Source: Steinernema hermaphroditum (Eukaryota > Nematoda > Chromadorea > Rhabditida > Steinernematidae). From it: a stretch of 64,000 bases of DNA. The position numbers and the translations under genes are program-made. The stretch lies in NCBI GenBank assembly GCA_030435675.1, contig CM059623.1, positions 6,722,012 to 6,786,011 on the forward strand, in the 5' to 3' direction. This document shows, piece by piece, positions 34,947-47,116 of the stretch (positions are counted from its first letter, which is position 1; the number at the start of each line of letters is the position of its first letter). The notes beneath the pieces are model-generated. The model was not told the origin of the DNA. It worked only from the letters and a program-made list of their open reading frames with translations, and searched no databases.

Positions 34947-37031
34947 TGAGGGCTACCTGCTCTATATTAATACCATAGGAAAATACCATATCTATATTAA
35001 TACCATAGAAAAGCCCGTACATCACTTCGCATTTTGCCATTTCAAGGTACCAAAAAAATGACCATCAAAAATGAATAGACCTCTAAGATCAAAAGGAATG
35101 CAATGGACAAGTGTCGAATCATAGTGTGGGGTGAGAGTTCGCTGTACTCAACAACGAACCACTCAATTTAGCCGCAAGTGTAAGCATGGCGAAAAAAAAT
35201 TAATGTTTACCAAGTGGCCCATTTTCAATGTGCCAACCCAATATCTCAACGAGAAAAAAATGTTAATATTGTACGCGCACTCAACGTCCATGTAAAGCAA
35301 TATTCGAACGTTTGAGGGCTGAGAAAGGGACAACATCGCCGAAACGTCAGAACGAAGCCAAAAACCGAAAAAATCATGTGTTTCCAAGTTCTCCTCCATA
35401 GTGGCTCTCCATTTTGAGCTGATAGACGCCTTTGTTTGCCCGTAAGAGGCGACATCAGAGGAAATCACTTAGAATATGATAAAGAGGTCAAAAATTGGAC
35501 CAAAACCTTTTTTTGACTCGAGACCCACCTGTTTTCTACGAACGGAGAAACCGGATCCTGTCCACAAAGTGGGCCAAAGTGCTTGGTACGAACGGGGAAT
35601 ACCTTGAGTGAAATTTGCATCTTTATGCTAAACACTTATTGAAATGAGGCGCCATATTTCATGCCCAACCTAATATAACACTTACCGGACCCTGTATGTA
35701 TGAGCGGTAGTGCGCACCTGCACGGCTGAAGGTCGCCTTCAGAAGGCAGTCGATTCTCCAAACGTCACAACGAGTGAAATCCTCAAAGACGTGGAATAAA
35801 CTCATCACATTGTGTAGATTAGAGTGTCTTTAATCACTTAAAGAGAGCAAAAGGCGACAAGAAGGTAGGTGACAGGTAGGTGCCGCACAGAGCCAAAAGA
35901 TATTGTTTGTGTTATATGGAAATAAGCCTTTCCGAACAACTACGACATCAGGAAGGACCACTTTTATTCCGACGAAGAAGTCAAAAATGTGACCACAATA
36001 TTTTGTTTGAGTCAAAAATCGGACAAACTATCAGAAAAATGGATCCCCGTCCCGCAGGCTGTGGAGGATAATAGTCGTCATATGTGTGCGTGATCCGCTT
36101 AAAACTAATAAATCTGTTTAGACCATTATTGGGGATTATGCTTTGTTCATGCTCATGGACTCAGTCGCCAACTTAGGCGACCTTTGGCTGATCGATGTCG
36201 TCACTCTGAGCGGATAAGTGCGAAGTAAGACCTTTTTACGACCGAAAAGATAGATCCTTACAGACCCGTTACGGTAGAAGAGCCACCTAGAGTGTCATGC
36301 AGGGGTGGTGTCCGTTAGGCACAGTCGTGTCCCAGCAAGCGCTAATCCCCGTTATCCCCGCTCAGCCGTCGGCCGTATCGTTTACTGTCGCCTTGGCAAA
36401 CAAAAGGAGCAACTTGGCCTTCGCACCTTTTGTGGCGCCGTCGGCCACACACAAAGACGTGTCGCCGCCGATGTCTTCGGATCGGATATCCCGATGTGTT
36501 TACGCGTCCGTTTATGCAAATTCATTGTTCTTCAGCGCCGTCCAAAGGTCACCGCCCGAGAAGAGCCTTCGCTACAGGCGCCGCAGACGCTTTGTCGTCG
36601 CGATAGCGGATTAGCGCCCCTCGACCCTCGAGGAGATGCCGTCGGCTTCTGAGGGCGTCTCTGGAGGCAGCTCCCCACGGCGGTTTCCTTTTCGTTTCCC
36701 CGTCCAGCAGCCAAAGTGACGAAGTAAACGAGGCACAGATTATGACGCCCGAGGAGGACTTATCACACGTCAGCGGTGACTTCAAAGCCTCCGGAGACGC
36801 TCCTTATCAGCTGAGCGAATGTCGGGGCGCCGTCGCCGGGCGCTTTCTGTTTTTTTTTCTCTCGTTTTCGCTTTATTCGACTCAGTGTTATGTACAGAAC
36901 AGAGTGGGGATATCCAGGAATAACTTATGGAAGGCTTGGGGAATCTGGAGGGGTAAGAGGCAACGGCCATGGCAGTGGAGGCGGCTGGGAATACGGTAGA
37001 AGGACCCGTGGAAAGGAGCGGATGAGGGCAC
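34947..37031. other. Intergenic, no gene recognised
   Basis: Two kilobases downstream of the caudal gene. A small imperfect tandem (CTATATTAATACCATAG, two units) is at about 34,968-35,010. Open frames near 36,300-36,660 lack splice structure or recognisable similarity. The 3' UTR and polyadenylation site of the caudal gene should lie in 36.7-37.03 kb. Confidence 0.5.
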
Positions 37032-38784
37032 TCAGTGCTTGCGGCTGTCTTCACGTCTCTGCTTCGCTCGTCTGAAAAGAGAGAGAGAGTCAGAGAAGGT
37101 CGGCCTTCTGCTCACTTCCGACGCGCATCTGGGCGCCTTCTTTCTCACGGCGCCCTAAAGCCACACACGTCGTAAACGGCCCTTTGGCGGGCCGCCACGT
37201 CGTAAATCTCTTTTTTTGGGAGGGCATCGAAAAGTAAACACAAAAGAAGGCTGCGCGGAGGTTGGGTTACGGTAATCCGGGTAGTCGCGCTCAAACAATT
37301 ACAGTTTCCACGACGTTTTATTGCCCTACAATCTGGCGACAATTACGTGGAGAGGACGAGTCGCCGCGCGAGTTGCTCGTAAAGAAGCGATTAGCCCGGG
37401 CGCGGCGATTATCTTCGCAGTGAGTTACGGTAGCGGTAATTGGAGGAAACCGTTAAATTGGGCAACTGAGTCGATTGGAGGAGCCGAGGGGGCACTTTGT
37501 TCGGGTTGCCGGAGACCATGTGGGAATCCCCGAGTCTCCAGAGGAGGACAGCCAGCCAACCGTAATGCCGTCAGGGTCCCACTAATCTGCATAGTCTAAT
37601 CTTTTTTGAGCGATTCACTCGCAATGTTTATGTGCCTAATCCGCTCACAACCTAATCTCCCACCTGACCGTCCAATCAGCGGTGCCACACACGGCGGCAG
37701 CTCCAATTTGTCCTCAGTAGGGACGCGCGGCCTCAAAGCAGATTTTATCGCTCCTCGGTGATTCTTGCGCAACGCAGAGCGAACCGTAAATCTTCGAAAC
37801 GCCTTCGAACTCACCGATTCTGGAACCAAATTTTGATCTGCCGCTCGGTGAGGTTGAGTTCCGTCGAGAGGATCGCCTTTCGCTCCGAGGAGATGAAGTT
37901 GTTGGTGAGGTACTCCTTCTCGAGCTCCAGCCGCTGGTACTCGTTGTACACCGCCCGGTACTTTTCCGCCGTCCTCACCCGCACGTCTAAAAGAAAGCTT
38001 AAGGTACGGTACAAGGGGCCGAGGACGCAGTCCTCCACACAATCCCAGCTGATGGCCGAATGAGTCAGAGGCGAACGCTCCACTCTCTTCCGCCTCCGGC
38101 AGCCACCGACTCCTTTGTGATTAGAGCGGCGCGGCGGGCCGCCAAAGGGACTGATAAGCGGAGCCGCATCGATCGATCAGCACTTACTATTTGTGCCAGG
38201 ACCAGTTCTGTAGGGGACGATCGGCGCGGGCACTAATCCCTTCTTCTTCACCGTACTCATCTTCCAATTGTCGCAGATGTTCAGATTCATCGCGCCTCCG
38301 TAGTAGTCGGGGTAGTACATTGACGCCAGCGCCGGCGTCTGTGGCGTCTGCGGAGACGACTTCGTCGAGGAGGACGCCTGGCTCGCCAGCGACGTCGAGG
38401 GACACGGATCTGAGGGGTACTGTATCTGAAAAAGCGCCTTGAATAAGAAGCTTTCAGGTGCATAATTCTTGCTTCATGCAGTTTCAAAGCTCCCTTCTGG
38501 TCACCCTAGTGAGGAGAAGAAGCCTTAAGACTTACATCGAGGCTCTCGCACTTGAAGGGGAAGGCTGCCATCGGGTTGTAGACGTCGGAGGTGGCCGAGG
38601 AACCGTAGTTGTAGTAGTGGGAGAGGTTGGCGGGCCAGTCCTGCGCGTTCCACGCCATCGCCGCCGCCATCGTCGCCTGGTCGTCGTAGGAGAATGTGCC
38701 CGGGGGGTTCCCGGCTGTCGACGTGGGTGGTCCGGCCGGGAGACCGCCGGTCGGGTACATGGCGCCCCAGGGGTGATTGTTCAT
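37032..38784 (-). CDS. pal-1: Caudal-type homeobox transcription factor (pal-1/CDX family)
   Basis: Four exons by my model: 38784-38536, 38425-38188, 37986-37815 and 37071-37032; 699 nt, 232 residues, phases exact. The N-terminal half is Ala/Pro/Ser/Tyr-rich (residues 1-160) with no recognisable domain. The homeodomain occupies about residues 166-225: RTAEKYRAVYNEYQRLELEK, helix 3 ERQIKIWFQNRRAKQRR. YQRLELEKE and the QIKIWFQNRRAK helix place it in the caudal group. The protein ends only about six residues after the domain. The last intron (743 nt) cuts inside helix 3, between NR and RAK, leaving a 40-nt final exon. A splice-acceptor-like TTTTGCAG lies 2 nt before the ATG, fitting trans-splicing. 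Known role: posterior patterning. The symbol follows the C. elegans orthologue and is inferred. Confidence 0.9.
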
Positions 38785-38800
38785 CTCTGCAAAATAAAAT
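38785..38800 (-). promoter_or_regulatory. Probable trans-splice acceptor of the caudal gene
   Basis: On the minus strand TTATTTTGCAG ends 2 nt before the ATG. A good acceptor with no donor upstream in the same frame is what a spliced-leader site looks like; a non-coding first exon is the alternative. Confidence 0.55.
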
Positions 38801-41800
38801 AATAATTTATCGTCTCAGCGACGCTCCACGGCCACCGCCAGCGCTCGAAGCCTCGGCCGGCGAGGGGCTCGTCGCCGGAGGCCCCGCCCCCCCCCCCCCC
38901 CCGGCGTCGGGCGGTCGCCGCCGCCTCCATTGGCCGACCGGTACCGTAACCAGGCGAGGGCGACAGCTCGTAAATATCGGTAACTTTCGCGTCTTCGTTT
39001 TTATTGTCAGCAAACAGTTTGTCGGAAAGGAAGTGCGAGGGAGGGCCGAAGGCACTCTGAGTGTTGATTTATGGAGTTTGCGGTGGATCCAGCATGGCTG
39101 GCCCGAAGCAGCCGTCCGGATGACGAGGCCCTCTTCGGGCAGAAGGTCGAAATCTGTTTGTGGAGGACAAACAGAGAACAAAAGTCCTTTCGACGTCCTG
39201 ATAAGGACATTTTGAACGCAGTCGCGAGTCGCTAGAAACGAATGAGAACCTCACAAACTAGTCCAACCGGGCTGAAATTTTGTGAGTAGATCGCATAGCT
39301 GCACCTTCAACGGCTCGAGCTCTTGGAAGCGCCAAATCAATGACTACCCGAAGGTGTTTGCCCCGTTCAAAAACCGGTGAATTGGACTATTCGTGGAGTT
39401 CCATTATGAGTTTCGTTGAGCTAATTATGCTCTGAAGCTGCTCGAACCTGTTAGTTTATTTGATCAGCATGCGTTTAGCGTTACTTTATGCGATCTACTA
39501 TCCATGAAGGGCTTTGGCAGAGTTGCTAACCACAGATCGGAGGACGCATATCTTCTCGGAGACAACGTAAGCATGCACTTCGCGGGCGACCAGTGCAGGG
39601 AGAGCGCTGTTAGCTCCACAGAAATTGTCCCTCTCAAAACAGAAGGGAACACGCGCGGGGAAGGGAACGCCGTCGAAGAAGCAGTAAATGGCAATAAACA
39701 GGACAGGACCGGCGTTTCCGGGACGGAACGCCTCCCAGCGCCCTGCGTTTCCACTCCCCGGCGCAGCTCTCTTCGCACGTACACCCACGTTGCAAATCAG
39801 AAAGTGTGAATCCGAGTCGTCGGAAGCGAGGACGTGTGGCGAGCGATGCCGCGCGGAATGCTTTCGCGATCCGACGCGCCGGGGATGGTGGGAAGCACGC
39901 GGCCGGAAATGGCCGCTTTTTCATTATCGTCCTCTTCTAGGCGCTGTGATACCGCTGATCACACCGACAAGCCGCTTCCCCCGGGCCTCTTCTCTGGGTC
40001 TCGATGTAGTAGGACGTCTCGAAATTGGCAACAGCAGTGGCTTCTATGGCAATCGCGCCCAGGTTGAGCACTTCCCAGAACGTCACCTGATAGCAAATGA
40101 CACCCAAACAGAAGCCCCTTCGTCCCGTAATCCACTTAGCTAGTGCACAAACGCCTCCTTATCACCGGCGCCTTTCGAGAGAGCCGCGCACTCTCCCACC
40201 GAGGGTCATCCGCCGATTCAAATTAGGCAACACGGAGTCGCCAAAGGTCTCTCCGGCGATAAGCGCTGGCCAAAAGCGATCCATCACCACCGTAACCAGC
40301 CGCCGCGGCGTCTTCAAACGGGCCGCCGCCGCGCGATGATGCAAGCGGTGACCCAGAAGGGCGAAGCAAAGAAAGGAAAGCAAACTTCGCGCAGCGATAC
40401 ACGCGCAATATGGCCGATTAGCACGCGATTAACAGGTTCACCGAAGCGCCCGATCCCCGTGTGGCCCGGAGCCCACTTGAGGGTTCAAACGAGGTTAAGT
40501 CGACGGGGGGTCCGGGGGCAGAAGCCGACGACGGCGCATCGTAGTCGATTCCTTGCCCTTTGAAGCCGAGCAGAGGGGACGTTATCAGTTGGACGGCGCT
40601 CCCAAAGGAGCGTCCTGTGCTACTGGATGTGGTTTGTGGAGGGCGCGGGCCGAAAGGGGCGAAGAGAGCGTATTTTGTAACGCTGAAAGACGCTCGGAGT
40701 GAGATTACGGTAGTGAGGAGACTGCTAAAAGGTGCCTTCCGTGACAAGCTAAGAATTTTCTGTAGGGTAAACCAATTTTGAATGGTGTGATGTGCAAAGA
40801 AGGCGTTCACCTCGGGAAAACGAAACGAAAAAAATAATATGTAGAAGCGTATTTTAAAGGAGATGTACGGTATTCACAGAATACGGTGGCTTTAAAGTAA
40901 CAGTTCTCGGTGAAGTGATCGAAGAGATTACAAAAAAGAAATACTCGAGCTGTTCAAGGCTCGGACGGAGAGGAGTTGCCGTCAAGGGCATCTGGGTTCG
41001 GTCCGATTTCAGAATGCTCTTCAACGTGGATATCTGAGATCGGCAGCGTCTCGAGGCAACACCCCTTTATCGGACCTTCTGGATGGATGGAAGAGGAGCC
41101 ATCGCGAAAAGGATGTTCGATGCAGCGGATCACTTTCGAACGCATGGACAGCTCCCATCCAGAGGCCCGCTTTCTCGGGCGATGACTGAGCATAGTGACC
41201 GACTGTAAAGCGACGAGCAAATATTTGGGAGAAGAAGGTACGCTCCATGCCCGGTTTCTCTGCGGTTTCCTTCCGTGAACAGGCCGTGTGGTCTTTCCGG
41301 GAACCGAGGCACCTGGCCAGGCCAATCGGCAGTACACAAATCGCTTTCGGAGTGTTTATCTCCTTGTTCATCGGCGTTGCCTCGCGAAGTGCCAAAACGA
41401 ATGCGCAACGAAGATTTACGACTCCAAACGTCTGCTTCCTCGCTGCTCTCCCTCGCACCGTTTGCCGAGTCGACGAATACCGTAACCCATCGTCTGCTCG
41501 CACAACAGTAACCCGTTAGACAAACACGCGCCCTCCGCTGGGGACAAACAGAGTCCTCGAGGAGGAGAAGCTATCGAAGAGGGTATTACAGGGGAGCGAC
41601 GCGGCTTTTGCCACCGTTTTGCATTAAATTTTATGTCTTTTTTATCAGAAGATAACACAGAAACTCGACTCGTCGCCAAAGTAATAAACCGATTGATGGC
41701 CGAAGGAGCAGTGGCAGCGGCGCGCAGGACGAAGCTTCCACATGGACGCGATTTGTAAAGCTGATTCCGGGAGGTCGATAAGGTTGTCGTGATGTGGCGC

Positions 41801-43280
41801 TCCGGAGTCGGACGTGAGGGACGACGACAGCAAAGTAGAGTGTACTCTCTTTATGTTCTTTTATGTTTTTGCGATTTCGCGGATTTCCCCTTTATTCCAG
41901 CTTCGGCTCATCCTAATCAGAGTCACATTACGCGAAGTATTCAACTAGAGGAGTTCGTGTAGCGGCACAAAACTCCACATGGACCTCTGGTTTAACGTTT
42001 TGTCTCAGTGCTTTCATCGGAAGTTCCGGTTTTATTTCCAAGGACTTTGACTTTTCCGCAGTTGTCGCGACAAACGTGTCTGCGACCTTCTTTGAGCCTC
42101 TTTTCTGTTGATGGTTATGTTAATTGCAAAGCATTACAGTGTTAACTGTTTCTGATCCAGCAGCAAGTCACCGGTAAACGCATCCAACACGGCCGCAAGA
42201 AGATCGCGCCGAAACATCTCTTTGTACTTTTTACTTGATCTTCAACATCAAGCAAAAAGTACAAGTAGACAAAATCTGAAGTTTACCAGTCTACGCCTTG
42301 GTCTCGACACGAAGAGTCTTTCAAGCGCAGAACATTCGAAAACATCCACCGTAGCTGCGCGGACGGGCTGCTAACGTTTGAGAACCGCAAGCCGCTGTGC
42401 TCGAACCAAGAAAGCGAAGCGTGTAAGCGACTGAAGGCTCAACCTGATCGCTACGACACGAAGCGTGACTACGAAGAACGCCGCGAAGAACGCCGCGAAG
42501 AACGCCGCGAAGAACTGAGACCATTGTGATTCTGTGTATGCAGAAGGTCTTATATTTGGCTCTGCTTGTGATTAGCATCTGCTTATAACTTTGCTTGGTG
42601 ACAGTAAACAGTTAACTGTACACCTTTCGTGTTTATCTGTAGGCGAACATAGTCGTGTTGCGTACCACTATCTGCTTTGATCCTCTTCGTCATCCGGGAC
42701 GAACGATCACTGCTTTCTCGCGGAACTTAGGCCGTTAACATTCGGGTTGTCGCGATCTAAGTCGATATTGTACTGCAGTCTTGTGGATTTACCGCGTGGC
42801 GGCAGCGGTTTGCGTACTTAGCGTGGCTTTGCGCATCTCGTTGTTTTAGGCGAGCATTCACTGCAGTTTGGACAACCGCGTGCGTGGAACTTATAAAGGG
42901 TGTCAGAGCGGAGGAGCCATTCTCCCGTCTGGACCTTTTTCCACAGCAGTGGTGAAACTTATGGGAAACACCTAAGCGACCTCGGACTCTCTTTTGCATT
43001 CAGGAGGACTCTTCCCCCAGGGCACACAGGAAGATGTTCTTATCATTATCTTTCAAGGTGATTTGTGCTCTGATCCCTATTCAGCTATCATCTGTGGAAG
43101 AAGCTGAACATTGCAGGCAACCTTTTCCAGCAAATCCCCACTATATAGAAGAAGCTGTATGTAGGAAAACAGAAAAGAAAGCTTTTTAGAAACAGGAAAT
43201 ACTTTTTAGATGGAAAAGTTCCCTGTTTGGAACAGCATACCCAAGTAAGGGACGTATCGTTATTTTGAATGAGTGGGTAA
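38801..43280. other. caudal/mab-21 intergenic region, left part
   Basis: No gene that I recognise. A 14-C run occurs at about 38,888-38,903. Minus-strand stretches at 39,464-39,790 and 39,930-40,130 (LGAIAIEATAVANF) and at 40,957-41,200 look somewhat coding but have no recognisable similarity or complete splice model. A 12-bp tandem (GAAGAACGCCGC) lies at about 42,476-42,515. The region is suited to hold regulatory DNA of the divergent homeobox and mab-21 genes (inference). Confidence 0.45.
42221..42267. other. Strong short hairpin
   Basis: TTTGTACTTTTTACTTGAT pairs with ATCAAGCAAAAAGTACAAG around a loop of about 8 nt with one mismatch. It sits inside a segment (about 42,137-42,622) whose outer ends GTTAACTGTTT and AAACAGTTAAC are inverted, so it may belong to a small inverted-repeat element. 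Confidence 0.6.
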
Positions 43281-43290
43281 GGGTGCCCAC

Positions 43291-43746
43291 ATACATACAT
43301 ACATTTACTCTTGACTCAATGGCATTCATCATGCAAGAAATCTCAAAATGCACAATGAAGAACCGTATATCACCGTTGTCGCTACTTCTCTTCTTTCTTC
43401 GGCGAAGGGCACGACATCGGAGTTGAAGACGGATGTCCCATCAGTGTGCGCGGGCTTCGAAGCAACAAAAAAGCTCCCTCTATCCATAAGTAGCGCGGAA
43501 GGTGCAGCTCGGCGGACGAAACAGAAACCCATCGACGGAGCGGTTGGCAGAGCAGACTTCGAAGTTGGAGCGATTCTTCGACTTGAGTGGGCTGCGCGGG
43601 TGGTCGGGCGGTGTTGACGGTCTTCTTGGTGAGATATAATTTGGCTTACGTTCCACGCCAGCCATGACGGATTAGAACGGAGCGATCATTGCGCCATCAA
43701 CGATGGCCGAGAACGACCACATCGCTGGGAACGCAAATGAAAGCAT
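43291..43746 (-). mobile_element. SINE-like element copy, diverged
   Basis: Head GCAAATGAAAG and GATGGCCGAGAACGACC, body CGACATCGGAGTTGAAGACG, as in the other copies; tail is (TGTA)n on the minus strand. The flanks GGGTGCCCAC (43,281-43,290 and 43,747-43,756) look like a 10-bp TSD. However, the surrounding TTTGAATGAGTGGG is also inverted around the insert, so a terminal inverted repeat of another element is possible. Confidence 0.6.
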
Positions 43747-43756
43747 GGGTGCCCAC

Positions 43757-46700
43757 TCATTCAAATTGAAGTCCTCACTGTGATAGTTGCATGCGTACCT
43801 CGTTGTCCATTGAAAGGAATTCTTCTAAATTTCCATTTTACACCTAAACCTACATGTTTGCTGTTATAATATTGGGAAATATTCGAATTCCAGTCGGAAA
43901 ATTGGATTACATCCGGGTGGTGTTGGCCCTCGTGATTGCACCATGAGTACTAAGGATCTGAAACCGCCTCCATTCACTTCCTGCGATCACTATTCACTGC
44001 GATCTCTGTGGATTTCGTTGGAAAATCATCCAACCAATTTCACACTGTATTTTGGGGCACAAAATGGCAATCGTCGATTTCTATTGTCTGAAATATGTGA
44101 GATCTGATTTCTGACAAGTATCAGAATCCTGATGTAGAGCATTCAAGACGCAGCATGTGACTGCTTGTATCAGTCCTTTCCTAGCAGATCAGTGTCTTCA
44201 AGAGCAAGTAGCCTCTCAGGCAGCCGGTTGGCTCATCGAGTCCAGCAGAATTCTAGAAAGTTATTCAGAAGTTTCAAGACATCTGTGGGTTTTGACTTTT
44301 ACGTAAAATTCAAAATTTGTCCGTCAGGGCGAAGAAGATCGCCCAAGCGTGAATCAAATTGTCGACGTCCACAACCTCGAATGCGATTTTTACACCAAAT
44401 ATGCGCCATCACTCACAGTCCTACTTTGCCCACTGAATCGTCTTGTGTGCTCAAAACCGAACTTGTTTGTGGAAGTAATTCGCTCTTGTTGTCATCGGAA
44501 TTCCGATGGCTTCGAGAAGATTAGATGTGTGAGCCTCAAAGCGAAGAGACCCTCGTGTGACACTTCCTTGCTGAAGAACGCGATAAATAATTAATAGCGA
44601 GTTGAGTTATTAAATGTCCGCTCTCTCTCTGGAAAAGACCTAAACAACAAGTACTAAATCACCGAGACGATAGGGAGAGCAGCCTTGATCTGCAGTAGTT
44701 GGTCTCTCGAAGAGGACCCAATTCCTTTTGGCGAGTCAAAGAGAGTCTTAAATGCATCGACGAAAAGGAGTTTAGAGTTGCACTCTGGTTGAGCGCCTCT
44801 TCACGATTCTCCAATAAGAGTCACCATCCAGTTCAGGACTTTCTGTGATTGAGTTCGTCGACTGCTAGCATCTTCTGAATTTGCAGTGATCACTGCTAAG
44901 TCCAAATGGGTTAGCGCATTGTGAAGGTCATTAAGGGGATCCGGTCCACGCGAAAAAAGTATTTTGCAATTCTGAGAAGTCTTCTAGCTCCTTCTTTGGG
45001 TCCTTACGCCGCACGAACTTTGCTCTCTAGCAGGGTTTACTGCATATATCGACGACGATGTTCGCCACGATGCTCATTTATCGGAAAGGGGTACGGCATT
45101 AACTGGAGCTGGCCTTTGGTTCCCTTCCTGGTCCTTGTTTTGTGTTAGTGTCCGCGCCATGCGCACGGAAAACACGCACATACAGATCCTTCGGTATATA
45201 GGGATCTTTATTTATGGACCGATGGAGACAGCGTTTAATGTGATGTATTCGATGTATTCTATGATGTATATATTTGATGTATTCTATCACGTTGACATCT
45301 TTTTCGTAAGAACCGTCCGCTTTGGTCGTCCTATTCAAGGTTTCAAAAGATGCTGAGAGCACTGAACATTGAATGTCATCTGGAACCCAGTCGAACAAGA
45401 AGGGAAGAGATGGCGCTTCTATTATAACAACTTCTGTGATTTACTCCTGAACCACTTTTGTCTTCGTCCAGAGAACATCCACAGGCAGCCTTCTGAGCGA
45501 CTAGAAAGACAGTACTCCCCGGCCTAAAAGTGAAGGAGCGACGCGTGTCTTCGGATGTCCAAAAGGCCTTGTGTATCTTGTCAATCCATCCACTTAGCAC
45601 TCTCTTGACGCGCCTCCTCAAATCAGAGTTTATACCCGCGGCGATACTTTACGACGTGCTAATGGCGTAATAAAATTGTCTTCTTCAAGTAACCCGAGCG
45701 GTCCCGAGATTGGCCCTCGCTGCCTTCTTGGCCCATAATTGTGCCAAACGGGCCCTAATCGAGGTCGCCGACAAGACGGCGACGTGTTCCGCGGACCCCA
45801 ATTACCAAATTGGCCATATGACACGTCGGCACCGGAAAACAATTCGCCTCGACTGCAGCGATGATTCGTGACGAATTGCGAATCAAGCGGTGGTGACAGT
45901 GGACCCCCGACGTCGCCTCTGTAGCCAGCGAGTAATCGAATTGGAATAATTTAATCGCGGATATCACTCCACAGCAACTGGTCGCGGCGCCAGTTGGCGC
46001 GGATAAGTGATGTAACAGTGCGGAGAGGAACCGCTGTAAGTAATTGCCCCGATCGGCCCGATTTGGAGCGGCCGGCGAAGAGCATCGAGGGATTCGGAGA
46101 CCCCCCGAGGCGGCGAGCGACTTCTCGTCATCGTAATCGAAGGCGAAGTGAGGAAAACGTGTGATTTATGGGGAGGCGAATCGAAGATGAAGAGACTCTT
46201 TTTGTCGGCAAAGCGCCAAACAAGCGAGAGTTAAAGAGTCACTGGAGAGACGAGAACTGCCACAACTCCGGGGAGATCGCCTCGACTCGGCTGGAAGGGG
46301 TCATTCTGTGATAGAAGAGGAAGATCTGACGCCACGGGGTACAGTAGTGAGAAGACTTCTGTGAGTCGATCCTCCAAGTGGCGGCAGAGATTTTTAGTGT
46401 CACTTCTTTTGGTGCCCCGGTCTTCTCGTTCCACGATGGTTCCGTGCAAGTGGACTCTACGGTGAACACAATGGGACGGTCATTTTCTCGGCCACTGGAA
46501 CACACGACGACTCCATTAAACTACAGTATCCAAGAGCCCATAAAGCCCACGGAATCGTCTCGTCCACGTGCAACATCGCCTGCAGTCCTAATCGGTGCGT
46601 CGATCTGCAGCGCACCGTTCGTCGCGTCGTCTCCGCTTCCCGCGTGTTTGTCTTCTTAATTACCCAATTCGTCTTCGATTAATTACTCGCGCGCAATCAT

Positions 46701-47116
46701 ACAACTCCCGGTCCCCGGGGGTCCGCTAATTGATCGATCACTCGCGTCGATTCTTCACCTCCCTTCTGCACCTTCTGCGCTTCGTCTTCGGCTGTCACAA
46801 CACATCTCCCCGACTACCTTCACTCATTAATCTCCCCGTCGGACCCTTCGGGAAGACCTCGCCCGCCGATCACTCGTTGCGTGACTGTGACGTTATCTCG
46901 CGCCGATCTCGCGCACCCTTCGGCGGCGAAGGCCATCCCGGGCGCCGGTAGGCCTCGGCGCCCCTCAGGCGCACAGGTAAACAGCACGGCGTGCTCCGCC
47001 CGGGGGCGGGGCGGCGAGGAAAACCGCGCGGGAAATGATTGATGGCCGCCCGAGGCGAAGGCGCGACTCTCGAGAGCAGTTCGTCTTGGAAGGGCCGCTG
47101 CCAGCCGCCACTTGCA
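43757..47116. other. caudal/mab-21 intergenic region, right part
   Basis: No recognised gene. On the minus strand 44,930-44,660 reads nearly open (DLHNALTHLDLAVITANSED, one stop) and may be a decayed gene. A GATGTATTC microrepeat lies at about 45,240-45,290. From about 45,640 the sequence is GC-richer with AATTA-type motifs, and it probably includes the mab-21 promoter and 5' UTR. Confidence 0.45.

Noticed and set aside
38888..38903. Poly-C run as a functional G-quadruplex
   Set aside because: A single homopolymer run with no repeated G-tract pattern; length may also be a sequencing artefact.
39498..40143. Minus-strand open frames with hydrophobic runs upstream of the caudal gene
   Set aside because: No recognisable similarity and no splice model that keeps frame; left as a note in the intergenic entry.
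40954..41503. Three overlapping minus-strand frames near 41 kb
   Set aside because: All three frames are open over GC-rich sequence; a possible 39-nt intron at about 41,200 does not single out one frame.
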